Positions 30,531-41,809 of a stretch of DNA of 64,000 bases are shown one piece after another. Location: the NCBI RefSeq assembly GCF_963678635.1, contig NC_087066.1, positions 55,384,312 through 55,448,311 on the forward strand, written 5' to 3'. Both the position numbers and the translations under genes were made by a program. The stretch comes from Symsagittifera roscoffensis (taxonomy: Eukaryota > Xenacoelomorpha > Acoela > Convolutidae). Position 1 is the first letter of the stretch, and every line of letters begins with the position of its first letter. Below the pieces are notes generated by a model. That model made no database searches. It worked only from the letters and a program-made list of their open reading frames with translations, and had not been told where the DNA came from.

Positions 30531-31665
30531 TTCTGAGATTTTTAACGTTTTGCGCAATCAATCGTTTTGTGCAAAACATTATGGTTCCTTCGAACGACCC
30601 AAAAGTGCAAAATACTCGATAGACTTGAGCTTAAAAACAGAAGCGAAGAGAGCTTCGTGCTACTTATACAATACAGATATAACACGGAAGCTAGCCGAAA
30701 AAAATCAGTATGATAGCCAAACGAAAAAAAAAACAGCCACAAACCAAAAACAGGCCGCTCTGAAACTACAGGAGTGTCTTTGTGATCTACCACTTATATA
30801 AATAAGTGCTCTGCTGATTGTTCTTCAAAACTGATGACAAATTATTTGCAGATTGTTCTTTGACAAAAATTCTCCGTGACCTCCCATTACAACTTGCAGC
30901 AATTCGTTATGGCAGTTTCTTTTCTCCTGGTATTAATTAGTGAAAAATTCTGACTCGAACCAAAATTCTATCTCGAACCAAAATTCTGCCATAGTTTTGC
31001 AGAAAAAAATATTTAAAGTAAACTTTATTCTGTATTCTGGCCTAGTGGAAAAATGTGTCTCAAAAACGAGAGTAAATACCAAAAAACCACTGAAAAAAAT
31101 GAACCTTACCCTCCGTTTGAAAATTTCGAACATTTCAAAAATCAAACATAGGCAACAGAAGGCTTGAAAAAGTCAAGACATCCAGAAAAGGACTGAAATT
31201 TTTCGAAGCAACTTCAAAAAAAATACATACACGGCCCTAAAGCTCTTTGCACTTCAAGAGTTGACACTTTATTGATGAAACTAATGCCATTTGAAAAAGC
31301 TGAACAGAGCAATTTATTGGATAAGCACGTAAAATCAACGCGTACCTTAAGCTTCAAGCAATTTCTTTTATTCCATTGGGAGCTCTGAAAACTCTTAATT
31401 CAACATCTTTCAAAATAAGCTAAGCTTAATCCGTAGATAGTTGAACAGTTAATAATTTACAATATTATTACAAAAAAAAACATTTAAATTGAAAATTATG
31501 ATTTTTCACTGTTTTTATTATGTTCTGATTACATGCTTTTTACATCGCTTTTTATACTAACCAGGATGCTAAAAAAGAATAAACAGCTCGGATTCAGAGA
31601 AGCGAAGACAACAATAAGGGCATAGTTTACTGTTATTTAATGCAAATATGCTAATTTTGATTATT
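30531..31665. other. Intergenic, no gene seen
   Basis: A-rich sequence with several short frames on both strands (30550-30801, 30542-30793, 30940-31167) that overlap antisense to one another and look spurious. Words such as cgaaccaaaattct recur locally. No family was recognised. Confidence 0.5.
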
Positions 31666-31667
31666 GT

Positions 31668-32190
31668 TCCGACCATTGAAAATGGGGAGGAACTTTGTAT
31701 TAGGGTGTTTTAGTTGTTTTTTTCTTTTCCACGCAAAATCACGTACCACAAATAATCATCGGACTGGGTTGAGTGATATATCATATTAAAGATATAACCG
31801 GTTTGAAAATTTTGATTTTTCGTCTTATTTCGAGCGAATAAAGCGATCGAGCAGTCTTATTTTAACTGCTTAAAAAAAAAGTTTAATTTAAAACGTGAAA
31901 AATTACTTTTACACGAATAACGTTAGTTTAATTTGAAAATTTTAGCACCTTTATGGACTCAAACTTTTCAAAAAAAATCAAAAAACTGCAAAAAAAAATT
32001 CAAACTTTTTTTTCGTTTTTCTTGTAATTTTCTACAAAAATTGTTTTTCAATTTACTTATTTTACTATGACTCAAAAAAAACTAATCCCCCGGTTTTTTA
32101 TTCAGCTCCTTTTATCACACCACGCCGAAAAAAAAACGCCAATAACTTGAAAAAAAAATTTGCTTTATTTTTAAGACTGGTCGGAACATT
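31668..32190. mobile_element. Repeat with inverted GTTCCGACCA ends
   Basis: gttccgaccattgaaaatgg at the left and gactggtcggaacattctgt at the right. Found again inverted at 40222-40967, where the interior words tatgatatata, cgatgatta and aaacacc are shared. At the right side similarity to the other copy continues past the TIR (taaccggctatccta), so that edge may not be the true end. Confidence 0.6.
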
Positions 32191-32249
32191 CTGTGCTACT
32201 TGCTCAGTAACCGGCTATCCTAGTTTTGTTTTTAAAGTTGATTGATCTT

Positions 32250-33560
32250 TGTTGGCAAAACGTGAGATAATTGTTTTGATCAGGGAAAATCGGGGGCGTA
32301 GAAATTAGCATGTGTGACAACTAGCATTTGTTAATTGCTTTAAATGGGTGTTGATTCCGAAAAACAAATTAGCATAAAATTTCAAATAATTTCGACAACC
32401 TCCTGAGTTAAAATTTCACTTTCGCCTAACTTAAAATTCGGTTCAGTACGTGCTGTTCAAAATTTGAGAATAACGTGAAATAGTTCCATTTTTTCCCCGG
32501 GAAGTTCGACCTAACACTGAGCGTCTATTTACTGCTCAAAAAACGGCCCCGTGAGTCTGTCAGTCAAGATTATTTGAGAAAAAGTCGAGTACTAGATTTA
32601 GTAATATTTGCGTAGCACGTTGGAAAGATAATTGAACCTTAAAGCGGTTGAGGATATTAGACAACCAAATGAGATGTGGACGAAAGATTGAATTTAGACA
32701 TCGACGCAAATCCTAAACTAAGAGCAATTACACATAATTAACGAGGGCTATTCTCATGGGCGAAAGACTAAACAAAAACTGTCAAAGTCAATTTATGAAA
32801 TGAATTAACTAACCTTCAACTAAAATGAATTAAAGGAAGCAATGTTTTGCTTCTTATATAAGGAAACCCTTGAAATACAAAATGTATTCGAATTCGCCGG
32901 CGATCAGTGACAATTTGTAAGTTTTCGGCCAATATTAATATTAAGTCCCTGGGATTGTTTACTTTCTTTGAGATTTTAAAGCTTTAATTCTAAACTTCGG
33001 AATACTGAAATCTGATTGGCTAATTTTTGTTTTGGACCATTCGGTCCTTCGCCTATGAGTGATGCCACAGTAATTAAGCTGTTATCAAATCTGAAGTTTG
33101 TAGTTACAGTGCCATTAAATTTAGTTTGAGCTTGCTTATATGAAAACCAAACTTTCACATGTCAGTTTTATAATTAAAATCTTTTATATATCATTTAAAA
33201 AACATACTTTACTCTGCATTGTGATTATACTTTTTATAGAAATTTGTTTTTGTCCAAAAGGCTAGTTTGGTAGGAAACACGAAGATCTAAATTCCGTTTT
33301 TATAACTGTAGTCTAATTTCCTTTCCGTCAACTTTCCTGTCCCTATTTTTAGAACTGTCGAGGTTTGGTATGCTTGAGCTAAACTTTCAGAGTCACCTAA
33401 TGGTAATGGCTGCTTCTAGTAACTCAACTGTGCAATTATTTGTTTTAATATTTTTGATTTCTGTCTTATGGAGCCCAAATAATAGCCCAAACATATTCAA
33501 TTTTATTTCCCCGATATTAAATATGGCCAACAATTTTCACCGATAAGTCGAACAAAAAGT
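32250..33560. repeat. Diverged ~1.3-kb duplication, copy 1
   Basis: Shared wording with 34110-35510: gtgagataattgttttgatc, cgtctatttactgctcaaaa, agcaattacacataatta, atggctgcttctagtaactc and tgtcttatggagcccaaata. Copy 1 lacks the hairpin element that splits copy 2. The open frame at 32976-33158 has no recognised family. Confidence 0.65.
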
Positions 33561-34109
33561 GAAAGACCAAAAAAATTAACAGAACGCTTGAAGCTTGTTA
33601 AAAAACATGTTAAAACAAACGAATGTGAGGCTAGCATCGGGAGAAAGGTTACCAAGCGGTAAAAGGGACTGAAAACATCTGAGCCAAAATTCAAAGACTT
33701 GAAGACATTACAAAAAAAAACTTTCCTCACCTTAAACACAAGCAAACAAAAACTATTTCCGCTCATCAAACGACGAGCAGCAACAAAAACATGAAATTTT
33801 ATAGAAATAAGTTGGTAAAAATAAAAAAACAAGCAAATTTCCAGGACGGATATTTAAAACAAAGCTAGTCTCAAAATAAGTCTGCTGCAGTAAAGTTCCA
33901 ACATTGATGAGTTGTGCGATGCTGGACAATCTTCAAACAGTAGCCACCAAAAAAAACCAGATCAATGGAATAACGCATGCTAGTCATCAAAAGTAGGTTG
34001 GAAACAATGCTAATGCAGCAAAATTAAACCAGATATAATGTGTATGCAGTAAAAGTAAACCAGACAAAATGCGGCTTCTAGCAGATTTATAAGCGGCCTT
34101 ATAGCAGTC
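33561..34109. other. Intergenic, no gene seen
   Basis: A-rich; carries several copies of a short word (gcagcaaaattaaaccagat, gcagtaaaagtaaaccagac) that also recurs near 36140 and 36460, probably a degraded simple tandem repeat. Confidence 0.45.
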
Positions 34110-35510
34110 CTAAAGCGTATGTTGGCAAATCGTGAAATAATTGTTTTGATCGGGCAAGCTCGACCCAAAATTACGCGTCTATTTACTGCTGAAAAACCGG
34201 CCCTTTGTGTAGCACAAGAGGAAAAATAATTGCATATGAAAGATAACCTTCAAGCGGACTAGGAAATTAGACAAGCAAACTATATGTGGCCAAAAGAACG
34301 AATTAGGACATCGATGCAAACTTAAACACAGAGGCGAAGCTGCGCTTCGCAACACTTGCAAAAACACGACCAAAAAGCAGCTCTATCAAGCGACATAAAA
34401 AAAAGTAGAAATCAGCCTCGAATTTGCAAAAACTCGAGACTTAGCAAAAACTCGAATTAGCAAAAATCTGCGACCTAGCAAATTTAAGTCTCACGCACTA
34501 ACCAATCAGGCACGGATGCTTAAAATCCCCAAAAACTAGCTTCCAATAAGGCAGCTACATATGCTAATAAATTGCCAATTTTATGCAGCAAAAGTAGCAC
34601 CAAATACAACAATTTTGGATGTATTAAATTGCAAATCAAATAAGCAATTATGCATTTTGAAAAATTGCGAGATATATTGAGTTAGAAAATTTCTGAAATC
34701 GAGATTTTATTATGTCGTTTGAAACAAATAGTTTTATTCGGTTCATTTGATGAATTAAAAATGCATCAACTGTGTAAACTTATAACTATTCGAATGTCAA
34801 ATCACATATTATCAATAAGCTGTAAAGTTGCAAGAAATAAGCTGTCATGCCAATTCGATGCAGCAAATATTGCTGCTTCAAGTCGCAACAATATTTGCGA
34901 CCTAGCGCAACAAAAGTCGCAACAATATTTGCGACTTAGGTTGGAAAAAAGAAAGTTCGTACTATAACACTTTGCTTCGCAAGTGTAATTAAGAGTAATT
35001 ACACAAAATTAGCCTGTTATTGTGTCTGAAATTTGTTTATAGACTGCAATTAACTTTTGTTTGAGCGTTATTAACGGTAAATCAAACTTTCTTATGTCAC
35101 AAAAGTTTATAAAAAAATTCAGATTTAAGTTTTGTAAACCATTTAAGATGAATACTTTGCTCTGCAAAGTAGTTATGTATTTTTTTGAAAAAAATTATTT
35201 TCGATCAAAATGCTAGTTTTGCAGAAAAAATGAACGTCTTTTTAATTGCATTCTATTAGTGTCCTTTGATTTCCGTTTAAATTCCTGTCCTCTTTTTATT
35301 GTTGTCAGAAGTTCGATATGCTTAAGCTAATCTTTGCTCGGTTTCGGCGTCACTTAGTTGTAACTGCTGCTTCTAGAAACTCAAAAGTGCTATTTTTGTC
35401 TTAATACTTTTATTTCTGTCGTATGGAGCGCAATTAATAGCCCAAAAAATTTCAAATTGATTTCCACGATATTAAATGGATACCTATGTCCAACATTTTC
35501 AATCGATTGA
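34110..35510. repeat. Diverged ~1.3-kb duplication, copy 2, with an inserted element
   Basis: Counterpart of 32250-33560. Between 34325 and 34990 it is interrupted by a hairpin-ended element; left of it tcgatgcaaacttaaa and right of it ttaagagtaattacac align to the continuous tcgacgcaaatcctaaacta and agagcaattacac of copy 1. Confidence 0.65.
34325..34990. mobile_element. Hairpin-ended element (ACAGAGGCGAAGC family) with defined insertion site
   Basis: Begins cacagaggcgaagctgcgct and ends tttgcttcgcaagtgtaatt. It contains a decayed tRNA-like stretch (agtctcacgcactaaccaat...caggcacgga) and the shared body ttgcgagatatattgagtta. TTAA lies on both sides, but the empty copy 1 already has two CTAA words there, so a TTAA duplication is not proven. 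Confidence 0.65.
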
Positions 35511-36020
35511 AATTGAACACAGGGGCGAAGCGGAGCTTGGCACCATTGGCAATACAAAACACGAAAGCCGACAAAAAACTGATGAAGGTAGTTTAAAAAA
35601 ACATGCTAAAACAATAGAATGCAAAGTCAGTGGTAACAAAGCTGAAAAAATTTTACCAAACCCCTGAATCAAACTTCCAGGCTAATATGCTCAAAACATG
35701 TTTGTTGCAGTGAAGTTCCAACAGTGATGAGTCGCGTGACGCTTGATTCCAGGAGATGAGTCCTGTGAGCAAAATTTTTAAGAAGAACGAGTCTAGTATC
35801 CGATTGTTATAACCTTGGTAATCTCAAGGTTTAGAAACTTCGACGGAAAAACATCAAGAAAAAAACGGTTATTTCTTTCAGCAATTTTTGTTTGTTCGCA
35901 ATTTGTTCTCAGTAGTAGCAAACAAATAAATCATCAACAAGGACACAAGCTAGAAAACGGCAAAAGTTCGCTCTAATCAAAAAAGTAGAAAAAACAAAAC
36001 AAGAAAAAACTTTGCTATTT

Positions 36021-36088
36021 GACGGAATCGAACTCCCGCCCGCGAGAGAAAGAGTCAAACGTCTAAGCATCTGCGCTATGGTCGCTGG
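36021..36088 (-). repeat. tRNA-like stretch, first of a duplicated pair
   Basis: Minus strand: GCGACCATAGCGCAGATGC (A-box region) and GGGAGTTCGATTCCGTC (B box), about 70 bases in all. The best preserved tRNA-like stretch in the window, but the ends do not pair as an acceptor stem and it belongs to a repeat. Confidence 0.55.
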
Positions 36089-36295
36089 AAAATCTTCAAA
36101 CAATAGCCACGAAAAAACCAGATAAATAAAAAAAATACTAATGCAGTAAAATTAAGTCAGATAAACAAATAAATAAATTAAGTCAGTAGTAGCAAACAAA
36201 TAAATCATCAACAAGGACACAAGCTAGAAAACGGCAAAAGTTCGCTCTATTCAAAAAAAGTAGAAAAAACAAAACAAGAAAAAACTTTGCTATTT

Positions 36296-36363
36296 GACGG
36301 AATCGAACTCCCGCCCGCGAGAGAAAGAGTCAAACGTCTTAGCATCTGCGCTATGGTCGCTGG
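36296..36363 (-). repeat. tRNA-like stretch, second of a duplicated pair
   Basis: Copy of the stretch at 36021-36088, with gtctt replacing gtcta in the middle. It lies 275 bases further on with the same flanks. Confidence 0.55.
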
Positions 36364-36605
36364 AAAATCTTCAAACAATAGCCACGAAAAAACCAGATTA
36401 ATAAAAAAAATACTAATGCAGTAAAATTAAGTCAGATAAAATGCTAATGCAGCAAAAGTGAAGAATATAAAACATTGATGCAGCAAAAGTAAGCCAGATA
36501 AAAAGCTATTGCTACAAAAGTGTCATCCAACGAGAACTTTTATTTGCGAATTAGGTTTAAAAAAAGGACTTCCTAATGTGACACTACGCTTCGCAAGTGT
36601 AATAA

Positions 36606-38039
36606 ATGACAAACTGAAATTTTCAACAAAGAAGAAAGAAGCGAGTGGACCTTTGGACTATATGTGATACATCCAAAAGTTGTCTAGGTTGGCTAGGTTT
36701 TTAGCTGACCGAAGATTTTAGCAGAGTCAAAGTAATTCAGCACGAATGGTATTGTGCACGTAAATCAATCAGTATGTGATACTAATTTAAATTTATCACT
36801 TTTAAAAATGGTAGATTTATTGAGGCACTATAGAAAGCAACTAAACAAAATAGCATAAATTATTTTCCAGCTAAACTACGCATTGCCGCGCGCTTTTTGT
36901 GACTTTGTTTGTTTGGCGTTAATGACAGTTCTGTAGAAAAACTTCTATATCGAGCGCTACGCCCTCTAAGGCATAGACGTTTGCTAGCTGTGATATGGCC
37001 ATTTTTTCTTTAATTTTCAAAGCAAAAGACGAACAATAAAAGTTGAGATAGTCTTTTGTCGTTTTCAATTGTACCCAAACTTTCGGTCTCTAACCATGAA
37101 GCAGCTTGAACTTCTCGTAAGTAATCCTAAAAGGTGAAATCTGATTGGTTAAAACGCAACTGTACATATTCTTCAGAAGCTCATTTTTTATGCTATTTTA
37201 TCTTTATGCTCAAGTTACGGTCCCCAGTTTTGTTGATAATTGTCTTGAAAAAAGTATGGGAAAATGGATTGCAGAAAAACACTAAGTTGAAGCTCTTTGA
37301 ATTTCAAGAATCTTTTGATATCGACAGTTTTTTCATAAGCAAACAAAATATAGAAAACCTGGTCAATATGTAATTTTTTATTCCGCTGGAAGTCTAAAAA
37401 TTAAAATCCTTTTCGAACCTAAACTAAAAGTCATTCAGGTTTTTCTAAGTCATTCGCATTTTCGTAACTTAGAAAACTCAATTCATCTTTCTTTATGCTT
37501 TAATTCAACATAATTTTAACAGAGGCCAAGCTGAGCTTCACACCACTTGCGATTTTTAATCGAAAAAAAAAAGAATATACGAAGTCAAAGCTAGTAAAAT
37601 TACAAATAGCTAAAAAAAACACTAAAACCAACTACGATGTAACTTGAGTACTGGAAAAAAAATTATACGATGTAGCAACTAAGCCGACAGAACGTAAGCA
37701 GACAAATACAAAGCTGACAAATTTTTTGAAACGGAATATTTCCTGTTCGAAAAAAAAAACAGGTACTGTCAGATTCGAACTCAAGACCTCTACCACCCAG
37801 GCGTAGTCTTTACATCCAGACCAAGTGACCAGATATGCAGAAATATGAAGTTACTGGAGCAGGACTTGCACCTAAGAAGCTTCAAATAGATCGTTGAACG
37901 TAAAAAGAGCTTCCGAAAACATGTACCAAAACCATGAAATACAACCATGAAGATAAACTGGGCTCATCTATCATGGGTTTCTTTTTCATTAATATCACTT
38001 TATCTCCAAAATCAAAATAACTAGAGCAGATAAAACTAG
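36606..38039. other. Intergenic, no gene seen
   Basis: Contains an ACAGAGGCGAAGC-family fragment at 37518-37560 and a tRNA-like stretch at 37762-37830 (minus strand; ggtactgtcagattcgaact, ccaccca, ccagaccaagtgacc). The short frame at 37134-37373 has no recognised family. Confidence 0.5.
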
Positions 38040-39080
38040 AGGGCAGATTTGCTACCCTATATTGTTCCCTGACAGCATCCCACCATAGGGTTGAGAACTT
38101 CAAGATCGGCTAGTTTTTTTTAATTCAAGTACTTTTAGAAAATAAAAATGAGAAAACCTTAAAAATTGCTACATCTCGGGTAACAAAACAATTTGAGCAG
38201 TCATGCTTAGAGGCCAGATTTGCAACTCCGAAGTGTACTTGACAAGCACCCGCCTTAGGGCAGAGTGTACCCTGACAGCATTTCACTATAGGGTGGAGAA
38301 TTTCAAGTTCGGTTAGTTGTTTTTATATTTATGTTTTCGAACAAAAATGCATGTCTAGAAAACAAAAAAGAATTTGAGCAGTCAAATTTGAACCCCAGAT
38401 TTGCAACGTTTGAGTGTATCATGACAGAATCCCACTATAGGGTTGAGAATTTCACGTTCAGTTACTTTTTTAAACTTATGTTTTAAAAAAAAACCATTGA
38501 AAAATTCATAAAAAACGTCAAATCTCGAAGACCAAAAGAATGTGAGCAGCCATACTTGGGCGCCATATTTGAAACCTCTGAGTGTACCCTGACAGCACCC
38601 TACTATAGGGTTGAGAACTTCAAGTTACTTTTTATCCAAAGCTTCTGAAAAAAATGAAATCCTAAGAAACACATTATCTCGAAAAGCAAAGAAATTTGAG
38701 CAGTCATACTTGGACGCCAGATTTGCAAATCCTGCGTTTACCCTGACAGCAACCCACTATAGGGTTGACAATTCGAAGATAAATTTAATCATTTGTGAAA
38801 CAAAATTATGAAAGTTTTACATTGCGAATATCGGAAAGTTGTAGAGTTATAGCATTCGCACTCCAATGGATTTTGAATCGTCGACTTGAGTACTTAAAAC
38901 AATCCTTGTAAGGCTTTGACCTTCTAATAGAAGAACATAAGGACTTGTTAACAATGTGCCAAGTGAAATTTCCAAAGCATTATACAAAAAACGATGTAGC
39001 TTAAACGTGCAAAAAAACTTTCCTTAAAACATGCAAAAAACAATATGTTGAAAAACTTAAATATTTCCGCATATGGATTT
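38040..39080 (+). repeat. ~155-bp minisatellite array, locus 3
   Basis: Units are marked by ccctgacagcatcccaccat (38070), ccctgacagcatttcactat (38270), catgacagaatcccactata (38430), ccctgacagcaccctactat (38588) and ccctgacagcaacccactat (38740), each with a tttgagcagtcatacttgg-type word. A tail to about 39080 resembles the one after locus 2. Confidence 0.8.
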
Positions 39081-39169
39081 GTTAAACATATATCAAGTGA
39101 AACCCCAATTGAATATTATTTAGATCAAGATTAAGAACCGAGACCAAATTTACTGTCGTCCATCTGAGC

Positions 39170-39900
39170 GGCAAAGTCTGAATGAAAAATATTGATTTCT
39201 TAGCCTATTGAACTAATAAGGCTACGGGTGTTGGTAGCAGCTCTGAAATTGATGAGCTAGCTCAACAAATTGATAATAAACAGTTCAAATTTAGAGAATC
39301 CTTTACAACAATGGTATCGGAGTGCTTTATAAACAATTCAAAGTTCATGCGCTTTATGTCAAGGACATTACAATTAACATTGACCATTCTGTGAACAAAT
39401 TTAGTTACGAGAAAAAGCTAACCGCAAACGTAATTAAGCAAAAAGGAATCAAAGGTTAAACCACGAAAAATCATTGACACTAAATCAAAATTGCAAGCAA
39501 AAAACAGAACGGGAAAGAAAAATCTGTAAAACTCCAACATGAAAACAAGTCGCGCACTTGTTCATCAAGTCGCGGACTTGAGCGGCAAGGCAATAATGAA
39601 TAAGATTGATGTGTTAGAAGATTAAAGTATTGAGGCTGCTGGTATTGGTAGCAGCTCTGAAACTGATTAGCAAGCTCAACAAATTGATATCACAGTTGAA
39701 ATTAAGAAAATTATGTACAAATATTATATCCCGAGCGCTTGACAAACATGTCAAAGTTCTTGCTGCTGATGCCAAGTCCATTAATTTACCATTTAACTAT
39801 TCTGCGAACAAAATATTTACGAGAAAAAAAAGTCGTACCCGATTGCAATAGCCTTGTTTATTGTAAGGGTAATTAAGCAAAAAATAATCAAAACTCAAAC
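39170..39900. repeat. ~410-base direct duplication
   Basis: ggtagcagctctgaaattga and agctcaacaaattgataat at 39230-39280 recur as ggtagcagctctgaaactga and caagctcaacaaattgatat at 39645-39690. The following cattaacattgaccattctg / ttaatttaccatttaactat parts also correspond. A reading of SSSEIDELAQQID is possible in the first copy but is broken by a stop in the second. No known protein is recognised. Confidence 0.55.
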
Positions 39901-40221
39901 CACGAAAGATCATTGACACTCATTCAATATTTCAAGCAAAAAAATACAAAAAGGAAAAGAAAATTTTTTAAAACTCAGAGTTTGTTTACAATCAACATGA
40001 AAACAAGAACGGGAATTTAAAATGCACACATGCTCAAAATATGTGTTGATCAGATATCCCAATAAACATTCCAACTGTAGGCCCAATTGATTGATGTGAT
40101 TTTTTAAACATTTGTAATCTGAAAAAACCTATGTTCAAGTCTCATACTGCTTGCTGATCGCAGTGTAAATAAGGATAGCCGGTTACTGTGCTAATAGCAG
40201 AGAATGTTCCGACCATAGTTT

Positions 40222-40967
40222 TACAAATACAAAAAAAAAATTCAAACAGGGCTCGTTTTTTGCGTTTGGCGCAAAAAAGATCTGAACGAAAAAATAAAAT
40301 TAGGCATATTCGACAGCCATAGTCGAATAAGCCAATTGGAAAACATATTTGAGTGAAAAAGACTTAAAAAAAAACTAAAAAAAATCGTTAAATTTTTTTA
40401 ACGAAAGTTCACAAATTTTTCCTATTTTTTTCTGAATTTTTGAACATTTTGATTATCAAAATGGCGCTAAATACAAAAACAAGCAAAGGGTTTTGAATTA
40501 ACCATCGGTATAAAGTATAGAGAAATACTGAAAGTGTACATGTCTATGCTGGAATGATATTCGATGAGAAATGTTTATTGATTGTGGCACAAAATGTTTA
40601 TGTCGGTGTCTCGGGTACTACAGGTATTGCTGTTTCTTCCGGTGTCCTCTCAAGGCTATCACGCTAAATAAAACCAAAAACTAACTTTGCTAAAAAAAAA
40701 AACGGCTCGAAAAAAATAATTGAGCCATTGAAAGCCTCCACGCTGACCTTATTAGCTGAAAATTAGACAAAAAATCAATGTTTCAAACCGGTTTTTCTCA
40801 CTGAGAATTTTTTGATGCCGCTTGAATCACGACTGAAAAGGCTTTAATATGATATATACCTCGGCCCATTCCGATGATTACTGGTGGTTCCTGATTTGGC
40901 GCGGAACACAAGAAAAAACTAAAACACCCGAAAACAAAGTTCCTCTGCATTTTTCAAATGGTCGGAA
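40222..40967. mobile_element. Inverted copy of the GTTCCGACCA-ended repeat
   Basis: Runs from gttccgaccatagttttaca to tttttcaaatggtcggaac. It shares, in reverse, tttaatatgatatata, ttccgatgatta and aaaacaccc with 31668-32190, but is longer by about 200 bases. Confidence 0.6.
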
Positions 40968-41145
40968 CACTAACTTATAAAGCAATGGCAACAAATTAGT
41001 CATGCTTTAATTTTGCCTGGCAAGCATTATTCCGGTCTGTTTTAACTAAGCCACCAGACTCGCTTTCGAAATCCAAAATATGCATAGAAATATTTAAATT
41101 TGGGCTTAAGTATGCACACTCGCGCTTTTATTTACACACTTTTTA

Positions 41146-41688
41146 TCACTTTGATACAACGGAGTTCACGTTGCTTTTCGAAAACTGTTGCTGCATGTTA
41201 GCTACTTCTTGAAGCTGTGATACTTTAGTTTGAATCATCATTTGACAGACATTTTGCATATCAATCTTCTGGTTCAAGATTCCCTGAGCTTTAGCTGTTT
41301 CTTCACTAACGAAATCAATACGTTTCTGTAGAAATTGGCAAGCTTTATCGGAGTTCATTTCGACATAGTAACCAGTCCCTGCATCAATCAGAACTTTGCT
41401 AGCATTTCTCAGTTTACCGGGTACGTACAGGGAGTCAGTCAGGGGAACTAAAATTTGTTTGCCCTCATTTTCAGCTTTCATTCCGTTGCTAACTGCTTTA
41501 TGGCTGTTTATAAATCTCTGCTGGGCAAACTTCAAGCTCGAAAGAGAGTGTTCTATAAGTTCTGCTTCTCTGACAATTTGTTGTCTAACAACTCCCAGTT
41601 GTTCCAAATCCAAACTGGCGAAATCAATTTTGTTCATAGCAGCAGAGTCTCCACTGGCATTAGGAATTGAAACCTTCTTCGAACTCAT
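41146..41688 (-). CDS. PFDN5: Prefoldin subunit 5, intronless
   Basis: Alpha-type subunit of the hexameric prefoldin chaperone, which captures nascent actin and tubulin and passes them to CCT/TRiC in the cytosol. The 180-residue frame starts at 41688 and stops with TAA. Residues 20-70 form the first coiled coil (LDLEQLGVVRQQIVREAELI), followed by the hairpin region EGKQILVPLTDSLYVPGKL and ASKVLIDAGTGYYVEM, nearly identical to human GKELLVPLTSSMYVPGKL and VLIDVGTGYYVEK. The second coiled coil is RIDFVSEETAKAQGILNQ to the C-terminus. Human PFDN5 has 154 residues; the extra here is a Ser-rich N-terminus of about 20 residues and a longer tail. No stop, frameshift or intron is present. The lack of introns could be ancestral or reflect a retrocopy; I see no poly-A tract right after the stop. 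Confidence 0.97.
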   Translation of the reverse strand: MSSKKVSIPNASGDSAAMNKIDFASLDLEQLGVVRQQIVREAELIEHSLSSLKFAQQRFINSHKAVSNGMKAENEGKQILVPLTDSLYVPGKLRNASKVLIDAGTGYYVEMNSDKACQFLQKRIDFVSEETAKAQGILNQKIDMQNVCQMMIQTKVSQLQEVANMQQQFSKSNVNSVVSK

Positions 41689-41809
41689 CTCTCTGAATCA
41701 GTAAAACTCAATCAAAGCTACAACAAGAAGGGCAAAGCTAGGAGCCAACGGAAATAACTAAATCTTACAATCGACCAGAATTGTGCATAAAAAATCGACG
41801 GACAAAAAC

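Larger units (their letters stand above)
35515..36605. mobile_element. Hairpin-ended element, longer copy with internal tandem duplication
   Basis: Begins aacacaggggcgaagcggag and ends actacgcttcgcaagtgtaa. Inside, a ~275-base block (35913-36187) is repeated at 36188-36440. Each block contains a tRNA-like stretch on the minus strand. Confidence 0.55.

Noticed and set aside
32976-33158. 60-codon minus-strand frame (MKVWFSYKQAQTKF...)
   Set aside because: It looks more protein-like than most, but the other copy of the duplication does not keep it open and no family is recognised.
33503-33832. 109-codon minus-strand frame
   Set aside because: Phe/Leu-rich translation of T-rich DNA overlapping the edge of a diverged duplication; no family seen.
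36021-36363. Pair of functional tRNA genes
   Set aside because: B box is good, but they are inside a duplicated repeat and acceptor pairing is poor; called tRNA-derived.
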